A stretch of 36,447 bases of DNA, taken from Nocardia pseudovaccinii NBRC 100343. Its GTDB lineage: Bacteria; Actinomycetota; Actinomycetes; Mycobacteriales; Mycobacteriaceae. The stretch lies in assembly GCF_001613225.1 (NCBI RefSeq), contig NZ_BDBY01000385.1, forward strand, positions 1-36,447. The letters are read 5' to 3'. The position numbers and the translations under genes were made by a program. The notes under the pieces are model-generated. The model was not told the DNA's origin. It made no database searches and worked only from the letters and a program-made list of their open reading frames with translations. Shown here one piece after another: positions 24,330 to 33,041 of the stretch. Numbering within the stretch: the stretch's first letter is position 1; each line of letters starts with the position of its first letter.

Positions 24330-25298
24330 GTGCTGCACTTGCGCATGATCAGCCCGCCCGAACTCACCGACAAAGTGATGGCGGTGCTGAGTGCCGACCC
24401 GGGCGTCACGCATGTGACGCTGGCGCGCGGTGTCGCCGTCGAGCCCGTCGGTGATCTCATCCAGGCCGATGTCGCGCGTGAGGCTGCCAATGATGTGCTC
24501 GCCGATCTGACCATGCTGGGCATCAAGCACACCGGTGGCATCACGCTCGGCCCCGTCGAGACGGTGATCTCCGATGCTGGTGAGCGGGCGATCGAGGAGG
24601 CTCCGGGCGATCCGACCGATGCGGTGGTGTGGGAGGAACTGCTCGCCCAGACCCATGAGGAGTCCGCGCTGACGCTGACCTTCGTCGCCTTCCTCACCAT
24701 TGCCTGCCTGCTCGCGGCCGTCGGCGTGGCCACCGACTCACCGGTGACGATCGTCGGCGCGATGGTGGTCGGGCCGGAATTCGGGCCACTGGCAGCCTTT
24801 TCGGTGGGGCTGTGGCGGCGCGATTTCCAGCTCGCCCGAAAATCGGCGGTCGCGCTGCTGGTGGCATTTCCGGTGGCGATGGTCATCACGCTATTGGCGA
24901 CCTTGCTGTGGGAGCAGTTCGGCTGGATCACGGTGACCGGTGTGGAAACCATCGAGAATGTCGACTTCATTTATGAGGTCGGGCCGTTCTCACTGGTGGT
25001 TGCGCTGTTGGCTGGTGCGGCGGGGATGCTGGCGGTGGTCACCGCGAAATCGGCGGCACTGGTCGGGGTGTTCATCTCGGTGACCACCGTGCCCGCGGCC
25101 GGATTCGCGGTAATCGCGGCAACTCTGGGGGCGTGGCATATCGCATTCATGTCGGCGGGGCAGCTCGCGGTGAACCTGGCGGGCATCGTCGCGGCCGGGG
25201 TGCTCGTGCTGGCGCTGCGACCGCGTGCCGGTAGCGAAGGGGGACCGATCGCCCGGTTCAAGCAGTGGTGGTGGATGCGGTCACTGCCCTCGAAGTGA
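24330..25298 (+). CDS. DUF389 membrane protein
   Basis: A 322-residue protein. A soluble N-terminal domain of about 110 residues (VMAVLSADPGVTHVTLARGV) is followed by about six hydrophobic helices with the DUF389 signature VGAMVVGPEFGPLAAFSVGL. The family's biochemical role is not established. GTG 24330 has AAGGGG 6 bases upstream. It lies 65 bases after aspS and may share its transcript. The C-terminus is basic and Trp-rich (FKQWWWMR). Confidence 0.88.
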   Translation: MLHLRMISPPELTDKVMAVLSADPGVTHVTLARGVAVEPVGDLIQADVAREAANDVLADLTMLGIKHTGGITLGPVETVISDAGERAIEEAPGDPTDAVVWEELLAQTHEESALTLTFVAFLTIACLLAAVGVATDSPVTIVGAMVVGPEFGPLAAFSVGLWRRDFQLARKSAVALLVAFPVAMVITLLATLLWEQFGWITVTGVETIENVDFIYEVGPFSLVVALLAGAAGMLAVVTAKSAALVGVFISVTTVPAAGFAVIAATLGAWHIAFMSAGQLAVNLAGIVAAGVLVLALRPRAGSEGGPIARFKQWWWMRSLPSK

Positions 25299-25326
25299 CC
25301 GCTGATTCTGTTGCGGGGCCGATGAG

Positions 25327-25362
25327 CCGGTGCGCTGGGAGCGGACGCGCCCAGCGCACCGG
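25327..25362. terminator. 13-bp perfect inverted repeat between convergent genes
   Basis: CCGGTGCGCTGGG (25327-25339) pairs exactly with CCCAGCGCACCGG (25350-25362) around a 10-base loop. It fills the 67-base gap between the convergent DUF389 and Pro/Gly-rich membrane-protein genes. There is no T run, so it is probably a two-way hairpin terminator of the actinobacterial kind. Confidence 0.75.
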
Positions 25363-25365
25363 AGG

Positions 25366-26574
25366 CTAGGACACGGACACGGTGCCGCCGGTGAGTGCCC
25401 GGTAGGCGTAGGTCACCGCGATCGTGCACACCGGTCCGGCGACCAGCAGGCCGAAGCCACACAGCAGGGTGGCGACGAAGGTGATGACCAGTACGGCGAG
25501 GCCGAGTAGCAGCACCTGCCCGATATTGGCGATGACCAGCGTCGCGCTGGACTTGATCGCATCGAACGGACCCTGCTCTTGGTCGACGACGAAGTGCAGC
25601 GAGAACATGCACAGGAATCCGGCGATCAGACCGGGCACGAAGCACAGCGCGGCGCCGATCCAGGTGAGTGTGAAGGCGAGCAGTGCTGTCAAGAGGACAT
25701 TGCCCGCATTCACGAAATGGAAGTAGGACGCGAAAGTTGGTTTGTTGCCGTCGGTTTCATAAAGAGCGCCGCGGATCATGGCGGCCTGCAGCAGCCAGAT
25801 CGCGACCATGACCGCGAGGAAGATCAGCAACAGACTGAACAGCGAATTCGGTTGCACGGCCTGGACGATGAGCACGAAGGCGAGATAGATGATCACGCCG
25901 ATCGCGGTAACGGCCAGCCAGGGGCCGAAATTCGCGCGGAACTTCTCCCAGCCGTAGCTCAGGGCATTGCCGACATCGAGGGTCGTCGGCACGCCGGGGG
26001 CGGATTGGTAGCCGTAGGTCGGCGCGCCGGGCTGAGCGCCCGGAGGCATTGCGCCGGGGGGCGGCATCGTGCCAGCCGGATCGAAGCCGGGTTGCGTTGC
26101 GCCGGGAGGTACAGCACCGGGGGGTATGGTGCCGGTGCCGGGTGCTGCTGCGCCAGCCGGATCGAAGCCGGGTTGCATTGCGCCCGGAGGGACCGCTCCA
26201 GCAGGCGTTGCGGCAGCTCCGGGCGGCGTGGTGCCAGGAGGCATCGTTGCAGGATGCGCCCAGCCGGGACCAGTTCCCGGTGGGCCGTAGCTCGGCTGTC
26301 CTGGTTGTCCGGGCGCGCCGACCGGCGGTGGCGGCTCCACGGGTTCACTGCCGTACTGCGCCGCGCCTGGACCCTCGAACTGTGGGTAGCCCGCGGGTCC
26401 GGCCATCTCGTGCCTACTGTGTCCGGTGCTGGGTTCCGTCGGTTGCGGATCGGGGCTTTCGTGCTGACCCGGACGGGCGGCGAACTGTTCGCTGTCACCT
26501 TCGTCGGGCGCGCCGCCGCTCGGTTCGGGCGAGCCAGTTGGTTCGTTCGGCTTGGGCGACGGTGAGTCGGACAT
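25366..26574 (-). CDS. Pro/Gly-rich tailed polytopic membrane protein
   Basis: A 402-residue protein with a long disordered N-terminal tail (about 1-200; Pro, Gly, Ala, Gln rich) and a membrane domain of about five helices. The membrane domain starts GNALSYGWEKFRANFGPW and contains DQEQGPFDAIKSS, resembling DUF975-like or glycerophosphodiester-phosphodiesterase membrane domains. The tail has two copies of PPGA-x-QPGFDPAG. ATG 26574 follows AAAGG by 10 bases; longer frames upstream lose coding character. Similar tails occur in actinobacterial cell-envelope and division proteins, but no function can be assigned. Confidence 0.72.
   Translation of the reverse strand: MSDSPSPKPNEPTGSPEPSGGAPDEGDSEQFAARPGQHESPDPQPTEPSTGHSRHEMAGPAGYPQFEGPGAAQYGSEPVEPPPPVGAPGQPGQPSYGPPGTGPGWAHPATMPPGTTPPGAAATPAGAVPPGAMQPGFDPAGAAAPGTGTIPPGAVPPGATQPGFDPAGTMPPPGAMPPGAQPGAPTYGYQSAPGVPTTLDVGNALSYGWEKFRANFGPWLAVTAIGVIIYLAFVLIVQAVQPNSLFSLLLIFLAVMVAIWLLQAAMIRGALYETDGNKPTFASYFHFVNAGNVLLTALLAFTLTWIGAALCFVPGLIAGFLCMFSLHFVVDQEQGPFDAIKSSATLVIANIGQVLLLGLAVLVITFVATLLCGFGLLVAGPVCTIAVTYAYRALTGGTVSVS
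26071..26190 (-). repeat. 39-base direct repeat, 81-base period
   Basis: Copies at 26071-26109 and 26152-26190 share almost all bases. They encode the two PPGA-x-QPGFDPAG units of the membrane protein's tail. The period is 81 bases (27 codons), so expansion or loss stays in frame. Confidence 0.75.
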
Positions 26575-26753
26575 TGTCTGCAGACCTTTCGACGCAACTG
26601 GTTTGCGGTGTGGCGCACGGCAGTTGACGATGAGAAAACCGGACAGCCGCAATGGTGTCAAGCAACCAGCGCCCGTTCCGCAACCTTGACGCAGACACGC
26701 CGAACGACGCGGAAAGGTTGTGTAACCGCTCGCTAGAAGTGACCCGGTGCGAG

Positions 26754-26759
26754 TAGCTT
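26754..26759 (+). promoter_or_regulatory. Possible -10 of a leaderless gene
   Basis: TAGCTT ends 8 bases before ATG 26768, which has no ribosome site upstream. This spacing is what a leaderless transcript would need. Confidence 0.35.
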
Positions 26760-26767
26760 GATTAGCG

Positions 26768-27937
26768 ATGACCGCACTATTGGCCGAACGCGCCGCCGAA
26801 GTCGTGTCCGCAGCACAGCAGTTGCTCACAAAGCGAATGGGTGCTCCGGTAAAGCTGAGCGATCCGATGGAACTCAGCGGTAGTGGTAGGACGACGGTCC
26901 TACGCGTGCGTGTTTCAGAGAACGCCTTCTCCCTGCCCCGGACGCTCATCGTCAAGCAGGTTCGCGGATCCGCGGCGGACCGCACGACGGGTGGTCTAGC
27001 GCCCGGTGTCGCCAGCATCGACTCCGCGTTTCTACGCGAGGCCGTGTCGTATCAGTTCACTACCGCGCTCAGCCGCGAACAGCGACCGGGCGCATACCTG
27101 ATCGCGCACAGCCTCCCGGACCGGCTGCTCGTCCTGAGTGATCTCGGGGAGAACGCCCGGATGACGCAGGTGCTGCAATCCGGTGCGGAACCGGCGACGC
27201 GCAACGCGCTCATGGCCTTCGCGCAGGCGCTGGGCCGGATGCATGCGGCAACCGTCGGGCGCGAAGCGGATTTTGTCGCCCTGCTGCGCCGGGTGGATGT
27301 GGTGCACCGGGTCGACGGCATCGCGCAACAGGCCGAGGCCGCCATCTCCGAGGTGCCCGGCATGCTGCAGCGTGAACTCGGTATCGAGGTGCCCGGTGAG
27401 ATCGCCGAGCGGATCGTTCGAGGCAATCGCCTGTTCTCCGCGGGTCGCTTCCGCGCATTCAGCCCCTCGGACCTGTGCCCGGACAACGTCATCCTCAACG
27501 AAGAGGGCGCACGCTTCCTCGACTACGAATGGGGCGGCTACCGCGACGCCACTCTCGACATCGCCTACGCGCTGGTGTCCTTCCCCGGCTGCCTGTGCGA
27601 CTTCGAACTGTCCCGCGAGCGCGCCAAGCAAATGGTCGAAGCGTGGCGCGCCGAGGTCGTCGGCGTCTGGCCCGCCCTGGCCGACGACGCCGTACTCGCC
27701 GAACGCATCCTGGAAGCCCGCCTCATCTGGGTCTGGCTCACCACCTACTGGTTCCTGCCCGCCGACCACACCCGCATCGCCGCCGCCCGCGAACACGGCC
27801 TCTCCGTTCCGCGCTCGGAAGCCCTGATCAATCGCTGGGCCGCCCTGGCCGAAGACGCGCGCTGCACCGGTGACGACGCGGTCGGGGATTTCGCCGAGGA
27901 TGTGTCGGCCATGCTCGAAGAGCGCTGGTCGGAATAG
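26768..27937 (+). CDS. Aminoglycoside phosphotransferase-fold kinase
   Basis: A 389-residue protein with the APH/choline kinase fold. Lys63 in TLIVKQVRG is the probable ATP-contacting lysine. The catalytic loop reads SPSDLCPDN (232-240), where most relatives have HGDxxxxN: Asp235 and Asn240 are kept but His-Gly is replaced by Pro-Ser. The metal-binding Asp252 is in FLDYEWGG. It may phosphorylate a small molecule or be a weak or altered kinase; the substrate is unknown and antibiotic resistance should not be assumed. It diverges from the Pro/Gly-rich membrane protein gene and probably starts without a leader. Confidence 0.75.
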   Translation: MTALLAERAAEVVSAAQQLLTKRMGAPVKLSDPMELSGSGRTTVLRVRVSENAFSLPRTLIVKQVRGSAADRTTGGLAPGVASIDSAFLREAVSYQFTTALSREQRPGAYLIAHSLPDRLLVLSDLGENARMTQVLQSGAEPATRNALMAFAQALGRMHAATVGREADFVALLRRVDVVHRVDGIAQQAEAAISEVPGMLQRELGIEVPGEIAERIVRGNRLFSAGRFRAFSPSDLCPDNVILNEEGARFLDYEWGGYRDATLDIAYALVSFPGCLCDFELSRERAKQMVEAWRAEVVGVWPALADDAVLAERILEARLIWVWLTTYWFLPADHTRIAAAREHGLSVPRSEALINRWAALAEDARCTGDDAVGDFAEDVSAMLEERWSE

Positions 27938-28007
27938 ATTTTCGGGTCCACCCGCCTCGGTCGGGTCGAGGAAACCAAACTCCAGCGTCGCGGTTCTCGC
28001 CATCGAA

Positions 28008-28058
28008 GGTAGTGAAATGGTGGGTCGGCATGCCGACGGCAACCACCCTTTGACTACC
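28008..28058. repeat. 51-base imperfect palindrome
   Basis: GGTAGTGAAATGGTGG (28008-28023) faces CCACCCTTTGACTACC (28043-28058) with 14 of 16 positions paired. The 19-base centre itself contains the perfect palindrome GTCGGCATGCCGAC (28024-28037). It lies in the 145-base gap between the convergent kinase and ECF genes and could be a terminator or a short mobile-type repeat. Confidence 0.6.
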
Positions 28059-28082
28059 GTCGGCGAGAAGTCTCGAGTGGGG

Positions 28083-29336
28083 TCAGCGGGTGAGGTCGGA
28101 TAGGTGGGATTCGAGGTGGGCTCGCTCTATGGTGTTTTCGGTTAGGAGTAGAGCGGATTCGTAGGCTCGGGCGGCTTCGGTGGTGCGGCCCAATTGGGTC
28201 AGGAAGGCCGCGCGGGAGGCTTCGAGGTAGCCGTAGGTGGCGAGGGACGGTTCGGCGGCGAGCGCGTCGAGGAGGGCGAGCGCTCGGCTCGGATTGCCGG
28301 AAAGGCCCACTGCTACCGCGTGATTGAGGCGCGCCACTGGTGCGGGCCAGATCCGGAGCAGGAGTACGTACAGACCGGTGATCTCACGCCAGTCGGTTTC
28401 CGCCCAGGACGGTGCCTCGTCGTGGACGGCGGCGATAGCCGCCTGCAGGGTATACCGATCCGTATGTGGCAGAGCGGTTTTCACCAAGGCAATACCCTCG
28501 GTGATAGCCGCGCGATCCCAGCGGGAGCGGTCTTGGTGTTCGAGAGTGCACAGGCGCCCTTCGGTATCCACTCGGGCGGCGCGGCGCGCGTCGGTGAGCA
28601 GGATCAGGGCCAGGAGGCCGGTGACGGAAGGGTCGTCCGGGACGAGCGCATGCATCATTCGCGCAAGTTGGAGTGCCCGATCGACCAGATCGGCACGCAC
28701 CAGCGCGTCACCCGACGGCGCGGTGTGACCGGTGGTGAACAGCAGGTGGATGACGGCACAGATGGCATCCAGCCGGTCCGGGAGTTCGCGCACCGACGGC
28801 ACCCGATACGGAATGCGCGCCACCGCAATCTTCTTCTTGGCGCGCGTGATTCGGGCCGCCATGGTCGATTCGCTGGTGAGGAAGGCGCGGGCGACCTCGG
28901 CGGTGGTGACACCGCAGACCAGACGCAGGGTCAGCGCCACCCGGGCCTCGCGGGCCAGTGCCGGGTGGCAGCAGGTGCTGATCAGGCGCAACCGGTCGTC
29001 GGGAATGGCCGATGCCGAATCCAGTTCCGCGAGTGCGAGATCGGCGGTGTCGTCGGCCTGGTCGGTGATCAGCGTGGGCAGTGCGCGCTGCATGGTCGAA
29101 TCGCGGCGCAGCAGGTCGAGGCCGCGGCGGCGGGCGACGGTGGTCAGCCAGGCGCCGGGCTTGGCGGGAACGCCGTGCGCGGCCCACTCGGTGAGTGCCC
29201 GCGTGTAGGCGTCCTGCACGCATTCCTCGGCGAGGTCGAAATCGCGGACCAGCCGCACCGTCGCGGCGAGCACGAAGGCCCATTCGCGACGGTGCGCCTG
29301 GTCGACGGCGGCAGCCGCCTCGGTATCGATCGGCAC
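28083..29336 (-). CDS. ECF42-type sigma factor
   Basis: A 417-residue sigma factor of the extended ECF42 kind. Sigma-2 region (DFDLAEECVQDAYTRALTEW, then AWLTTVARRRGLDLLRRD) and sigma-4 HTH (LRLVCGVTTAEVARAFLTSESTMAARITRAKKKI) are followed by a long C-terminal helical TPR-like domain of about 230 residues (family DUF6596), typical of this group, which lacks an anti-sigma factor. GTG 29336 lies four bases after the stop of the DGPF/YciI gene, the usual partner of ECF42, so they form one operon. Its likely own promoter is upstream of that partner gene. Confidence 0.88.
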   Translation of the reverse strand: MPIDTEAAAAVDQAHRREWAFVLAATVRLVRDFDLAEECVQDAYTRALTEWAAHGVPAKPGAWLTTVARRRGLDLLRRDSTMQRALPTLITDQADDTADLALAELDSASAIPDDRLRLISTCCHPALAREARVALTLRLVCGVTTAEVARAFLTSESTMAARITRAKKKIAVARIPYRVPSVRELPDRLDAICAVIHLLFTTGHTAPSGDALVRADLVDRALQLARMMHALVPDDPSVTGLLALILLTDARRAARVDTEGRLCTLEHQDRSRWDRAAITEGIALVKTALPHTDRYTLQAAIAAVHDEAPSWAETDWREITGLYVLLLRIWPAPVARLNHAVAVGLSGNPSRALALLDALAAEPSLATYGYLEASRAAFLTQLGRTTEAARAYESALLLTENTIERAHLESHLSDLTR

Positions 29337-29340
29337 AGGG

Positions 29341-29688
29341 CTAGTCGAAGGTCATGATCGGTCGCACCTCGACGCCGCCGAATCGGGCGGGCACCTGCTT
29401 GGCCACTGCGATCGCGGCGTCCAGATCCGCGGCCTCGATCAGGTAGTAGCCGCCGAGCGCCTCCTTGGCCTCGGCGAACGGGGCGTCGGTCACGGTGAAA
29501 TCGCCGTCGTCCTTCTGCCGGATGGCGGTGGCGGTGGCGGTCGGCTGGAGTGCGTTGCCGCCCTGCACGGCGTCGCCCGCGATCTCCTGGAAGGTCACGT
29601 GCGCCTGATAGACCTCACCCATGACCTGCTCCGATGCGGTCGCGTACGCGTTTTCGTCCTCGTAAATCAGCACCAGGTACTGGCTCAT
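29341..29688 (-). CDS. DGPF/YciI family protein
   Basis: A 115-residue ferredoxin-like-fold protein of the YCII-related/DGPF family: SQYLVLIYEDE start, then VTDAPFAEAKEALGGYYLIEAADLDAAI (DGPF appears here as DAPF) and VEVRPIMTF. ATG 29688 has AAGGAG 7 bases upstream; longer frames run through the promoter. Genes of this family are co-located with, and are known targets of, ECF42 sigma factors. The biochemical role is unknown. Confidence 0.88.
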   Translation of the reverse strand: MSQYLVLIYEDENAYATASEQVMGEVYQAHVTFQEIAGDAVQGGNALQPTATATAIRQKDDGDFTVTDAPFAEAKEALGGYYLIEAADLDAAIAVAKQVPARFGGVEVRPIMTFD

Positions 29689-29743
29689 GATCTCGCTCCT
29701 TCGGGTTGCGCCGGCCCGCCGATCGGGCCGTCGTATTCGTTCC

Positions 29744-29770
29744 GACGATCGAGCTCGACGGAAATCGACA
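29744..29770 (-). promoter_or_regulatory. ECF42-type promoter
   Basis: On the minus strand, TGTCGA (29770-29765), a 17-base spacer and CGTC (29747-29744) match the ECF42 promoter form as I recall it (TGTCGA near -35, CGA/TC near -10). It would start RNA about 50 bases before the DGPF gene. Confidence 0.6.
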
Positions 29771-29848
29771 ACCTTGCGCGAGAAAAATTCTGCTCCTGGA
29801 ATCGCGTGGAGTCTCGCAAGTCGTGCTGATGCGGACCTGCCCGAGCGA

Positions 29849-31504
29849 TCAGGCGACCGGTCCCGGGCGTGGCTCGACGCGTCCACCCGAACGAACGGCG
29901 AACGAAGCACCGTGACGGACGCCGGAATCGGGATCGGCGACATCGGTGACATAGAACCAGTCCATCTGCGCCTGCGCCGGGGTGACCTCCAGGACGCCGT
30001 AGCCGTGCGACTCCATCTCGACGTACCGCAGATGCCGATTCACCCCCTTGACGGACTCCTCGACGGTGACAGCGACCGTGCGCGGCGGCGCCTTCAGCAG
30101 CTCGCCGAGACTCGACGAGGTCACCGACGGGACCACGAATTCCGCGCCCACCGTCGGCCCACCCGGATAGTTCGCCGGGTCGACGGGCAGGTCGGCGGCC
30201 CACGAGGAGTGGATATCGCCGGTCAGGAAGACGACGTCGCCGACCTGCTGGTCGGTGATCGACTGGAACAGTGTGCGACGGTCGGCGGTGTAGCCGTCCC
30301 ACTGGTCGGCATTGGCGGGAACGCCGGAGCGCGGCACACCCACCATGGTCGTGATGGCCTCCGTGGTCGCCGGTTCCAGCGGCGGGAACACCAGCGGCGC
30401 GATCATCACCGAATTGCCGACGAGCTTCCACTGCACCGGCGCGGACGCCAAACCGGCAGTGAGCCAATCCATTTGAGCCTTGCCGGTGATGGTGCGCGCC
30501 GGGTTGTCGACCGCGCGCCAGCCCGCGACCGGTTCGACCTCCTGATCGCGGTAGCTGCGCAGGTCGAGCATGGACAACTCGGCGAGGTTGCCGAAACGCA
30601 GCCGTCGATAGATCTGGACGTCGGCCCCCGAACTGCTCGCCCGGACCGGCATCCAATCGAGATAGGCGCGGGCCGAGGCGGCGCGACGCTGCTGCCAGTC
30701 GCCCTCGGCGGCCGGATCGTGGTTGTTCGCACCGCCGGACCAGGCATTGTCCGCGAATTCGTGATCATCCCAGGTGCAGATGAACGGCACCCGCGCGTGT
30801 AGCGCGAGCAGATCCGGATCGGTCTTGTACTGCGCGTGCCGAATGCGATAGTCGGCCAGGGTGACAATCTCATCGGCGGGCTCGTGCGGACGCACCGCGC
30901 CGCTGCGCCCGCCATATTTGCCGCGGCCGTATTCGTAGATGTAGTCGCCGAGGTGCACGATCGCGTCGAGGTCGGTGCGATCGGCCAGATGCCGGTACGC
31001 GCCGAAGTATCCTGCCTCCCAGTTCGAGCAGGACACCACGCCGAAGCGCAGGCGATCGATCGCCGCGGAAGTGGCCGGAGCCGTTCGGGTGCGGCCGACG
31101 GGGGAGTGCACGCCGAATGCGGTGAAGCGGTAGAAGTACGCGCTGCCTGGCCGCAGATCGGTCACATCGATCTTGACTGTGTGATCGTAATCCGCTGTGG
31201 CCGTGGCCATTCCGGATGCGATCACGGATGCGAAGCGCTCATCGGCGGCAAGTTCCCAGCGCACCGCGGCGGATACGCCGATGCCGGAACCGGGCGTCGC
31301 GTCGTCGGAAACGGTGACACGAGTCCAGATGATCACGCCGCTCGGCAGCGGATCACCCGAGGCGACGCCGTGACGGAATACCGGTCCCTCGGCGCGTGCG
31401 GGCGTGGCGACCGCGAATCCGGCGACAGTCGCCACGGCACCACCCTTGAGCAGAGTGCGTCGAGCGAAAGGCTCGGAATCCGGAACGACGACGTTTTCAG
31501 CCAC
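29849..31504 (-). CDS. phoD: Tat-exported PhoD-type phosphatase
   Basis: A 551-residue secreted alkaline phosphatase D/phosphodiesterase releasing phosphate from esters. The Tat signal has ARRTLLKGG (residues 14-22), a hydrophobic stretch and probable cleavage at ARA before Glu39. A beta-rich N-terminal domain (PhoD_N, VASGDPLPSGVIIWTRV) precedes the metallophosphatase core. The core shows VSCSNWEAGYFGAYRHLA, HLGDYIYEYG, TWDDHEFADNAWSGG and FLTGDIHSSWAADL, the Fe/Ca-binding blocks. GTG 31504 fits the Tat N-region; GTG 31516 is an alternative. It diverges from rarA across only 86 bases. No clear Pho-box was seen. Confidence 0.9.
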   Translation of the reverse strand: MAENVVVPDSEPFARRTLLKGGAVATVAGFAVATPARAEGPVFRHGVASGDPLPSGVIIWTRVTVSDDATPGSGIGVSAAVRWELAADERFASVIASGMATATADYDHTVKIDVTDLRPGSAYFYRFTAFGVHSPVGRTRTAPATSAAIDRLRFGVVSCSNWEAGYFGAYRHLADRTDLDAIVHLGDYIYEYGRGKYGGRSGAVRPHEPADEIVTLADYRIRHAQYKTDPDLLALHARVPFICTWDDHEFADNAWSGGANNHDPAAEGDWQQRRAASARAYLDWMPVRASSSGADVQIYRRLRFGNLAELSMLDLRSYRDQEVEPVAGWRAVDNPARTITGKAQMDWLTAGLASAPVQWKLVGNSVMIAPLVFPPLEPATTEAITTMVGVPRSGVPANADQWDGYTADRRTLFQSITDQQVGDVVFLTGDIHSSWAADLPVDPANYPGGPTVGAEFVVPSVTSSSLGELLKAPPRTVAVTVEESVKGVNRHLRYVEMESHGYGVLEVTPAQAQMDWFYVTDVADPDSGVRHGASFAVRSGGRVEPRPGPVA

Positions 31505-31590
31505 GGCTGCGATCACAGCCGATGCACGGTCGGCGAGGCAAATCGGCACACGACCCGGAGCTGTCGGTGCTCCTCGGTAACGTGCTCGGT

Positions 31591-32937
31591 GTGAGCGAAG
31601 GCTTATTCGACGTGCCCGGCGACGAGGTGCCGACCGGACACTCCATCGACAGTGTGGTGCGCCGCGATGCCGGTGCGCCGCTGGCGGTGCGGATGCGGCC
31701 CGCGACATTGGACGAGGTGGTCGGCCAACAGCATCTGCTCGGGCCCGGCTCGCCGCTACGGCGGTTGATCGAGGGTTCCGGCGCGGCGTCGGTGCTGCTG
31801 TACGGACCGCCGGGAACCGGCAAGACGACACTGGCGTCGCTGATTTCGCAGGCCACGGGTCGGCGCTTCGAGGCGCTGTCGGCCTTGTCGGCCGGGGTGA
31901 AGGAAGTGCGCGCGGTCATCGATGTGGCCCGCCGCCGCCTCACCGCGGGCGAGCAAACCGTGCTGTTCATCGATGAGGTGCACCGCTTCTCCAAGACACA
32001 GCAGGACGCGTTGCTGGCCGCGGTGGAGAACCGGATCGTGCTGCTGGTCGGCGCGACAACCGAGAATCCGTCGTTCTCGGTGGTCTCGCCGCTGCTGTCG
32101 CGCTCGCTGGTACTGCAATTGCAGTCGCTCACCACTGCCGATATCCGGCTGGTGCTCGATCGTGCGCTCGCGGATCCGCGTGGTTACGGCGGCGCGTACA
32201 CGGTGACCGAGGCGGCGCTCGAGCACATTGTGCGGATCGCGGGCGGTGACGCGCGCCGGGCGCTCACCGCGCTGGAGGCATCGGCGGAATCCTCGTCGGA
32301 CGGCACCGTCGATGTGGATCTGGTCGAGGCCAGTGTGGACAAGGCGGCCGTGCGCTACGACCGTGCCGGTGACCAGCACTACGACGTGGTGAGCGCCTTC
32401 ATCAAATCCATTCGCGGCTCGGATGTCGATGCGGCACTGCACTACCTGGCCCGCATGCTCAGCGCGGGTGAGGATCCGCGCTTCATCGCCCGCCGCTTGG
32501 TGATTTCGGCGAGTGAGGATATCGGCATGGCCGATCCGATGGCGCTGCAGACCGCGGTCGCGGCCGCGCACGTCGTGCAGCTGATCGGCATGCCCGAGGC
32601 CCAACTCACCCTGACCCACGCGACGATTCATCTGGCCACGGCCCCCAAATCCGGTGCCGTGCCCGCCGCGCTCGGCGCCGCCCTCGCCGACATTTCGGCA
32701 GGTAAGGCGGGCGTGGTCCCGGCACATCTGCGCGACGGCCACTACGCGGGAGCCGCCGCCCTCGGCAACGCCCAGGGCTACAAATACCCGCACGACGACC
32801 CGGACGGCGTACTCGCCCAACAGTATCCACCCGACGAAATCGTCGGCCGCGACTACTACACCCCGACTGATCACGGCGTCGAACGCGATATCCAACGCCG
32901 CGTCGAGAAGCTGCGCAGAATCGTCCGCGGACGATAA
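31591..32937 (+). CDS. rarA: Replication-associated recombination ATPase RarA
   Basis: A 448-residue AAA+ ATPase of the RarA/MgsA (Mgs1/WRNIP1) family, related to clamp-loader subunits and acting at stalled forks. Walker A is GPPGTGKTT, Walker B is LFIDEVHRF, sensor 1 is GATTENPSF, and the arginine-finger region is LLSRS. The C-terminal tetramerisation part has SASEDIGMADP and HYAGAAALGNAQGYKYPHD. GTG 31591 starts the conserved SEGLFDVPG; the frame continues upstream without family similarity. It lies 104 bases before alaS on the same strand, as in the mycobacterial order I recall. Confidence 0.93.
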   Translation: MSEGLFDVPGDEVPTGHSIDSVVRRDAGAPLAVRMRPATLDEVVGQQHLLGPGSPLRRLIEGSGAASVLLYGPPGTGKTTLASLISQATGRRFEALSALSAGVKEVRAVIDVARRRLTAGEQTVLFIDEVHRFSKTQQDALLAAVENRIVLLVGATTENPSFSVVSPLLSRSLVLQLQSLTTADIRLVLDRALADPRGYGGAYTVTEAALEHIVRIAGGDARRALTALEASAESSSDGTVDVDLVEASVDKAAVRYDRAGDQHYDVVSAFIKSIRGSDVDAALHYLARMLSAGEDPRFIARRLVISASEDIGMADPMALQTAVAAAHVVQLIGMPEAQLTLTHATIHLATAPKSGAVPAALGAALADISAGKAGVVPAHLRDGHYAGAAALGNAQGYKYPHDDPDGVLAQQYPPDEIVGRDYYTPTDHGVERDIQRRVEKLRRIVRGR

Positions 32938-33027
32938 ACGCTCACTTCGCCGCAGACCGGTTCCGGGTCGGCCCCGTCGGCGGAGGTGGACCAACCGGTC
33001 GCTGAAAATGGGGATGCGGGGCACCGG

Positions 33028-33033
33028 TAGGCT
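33028..33033 (+). promoter_or_regulatory. Possible leaderless -10 for alaS
   Basis: TAGGCT ends 8 bases before the GTG start of alaS at 33042, where no ribosome site is visible. The spacing suits a leaderless transcript; GGATATCT lies between. Confidence 0.4.
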
Positions 33034-33041
33034 GGATATCT

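Noticed and set aside
26768..27937. Aminoglycoside-resistance gene
   Set aside because: The fold is shared by many kinases and the catalytic loop is unusual; nothing indicates antibiotic substrates.
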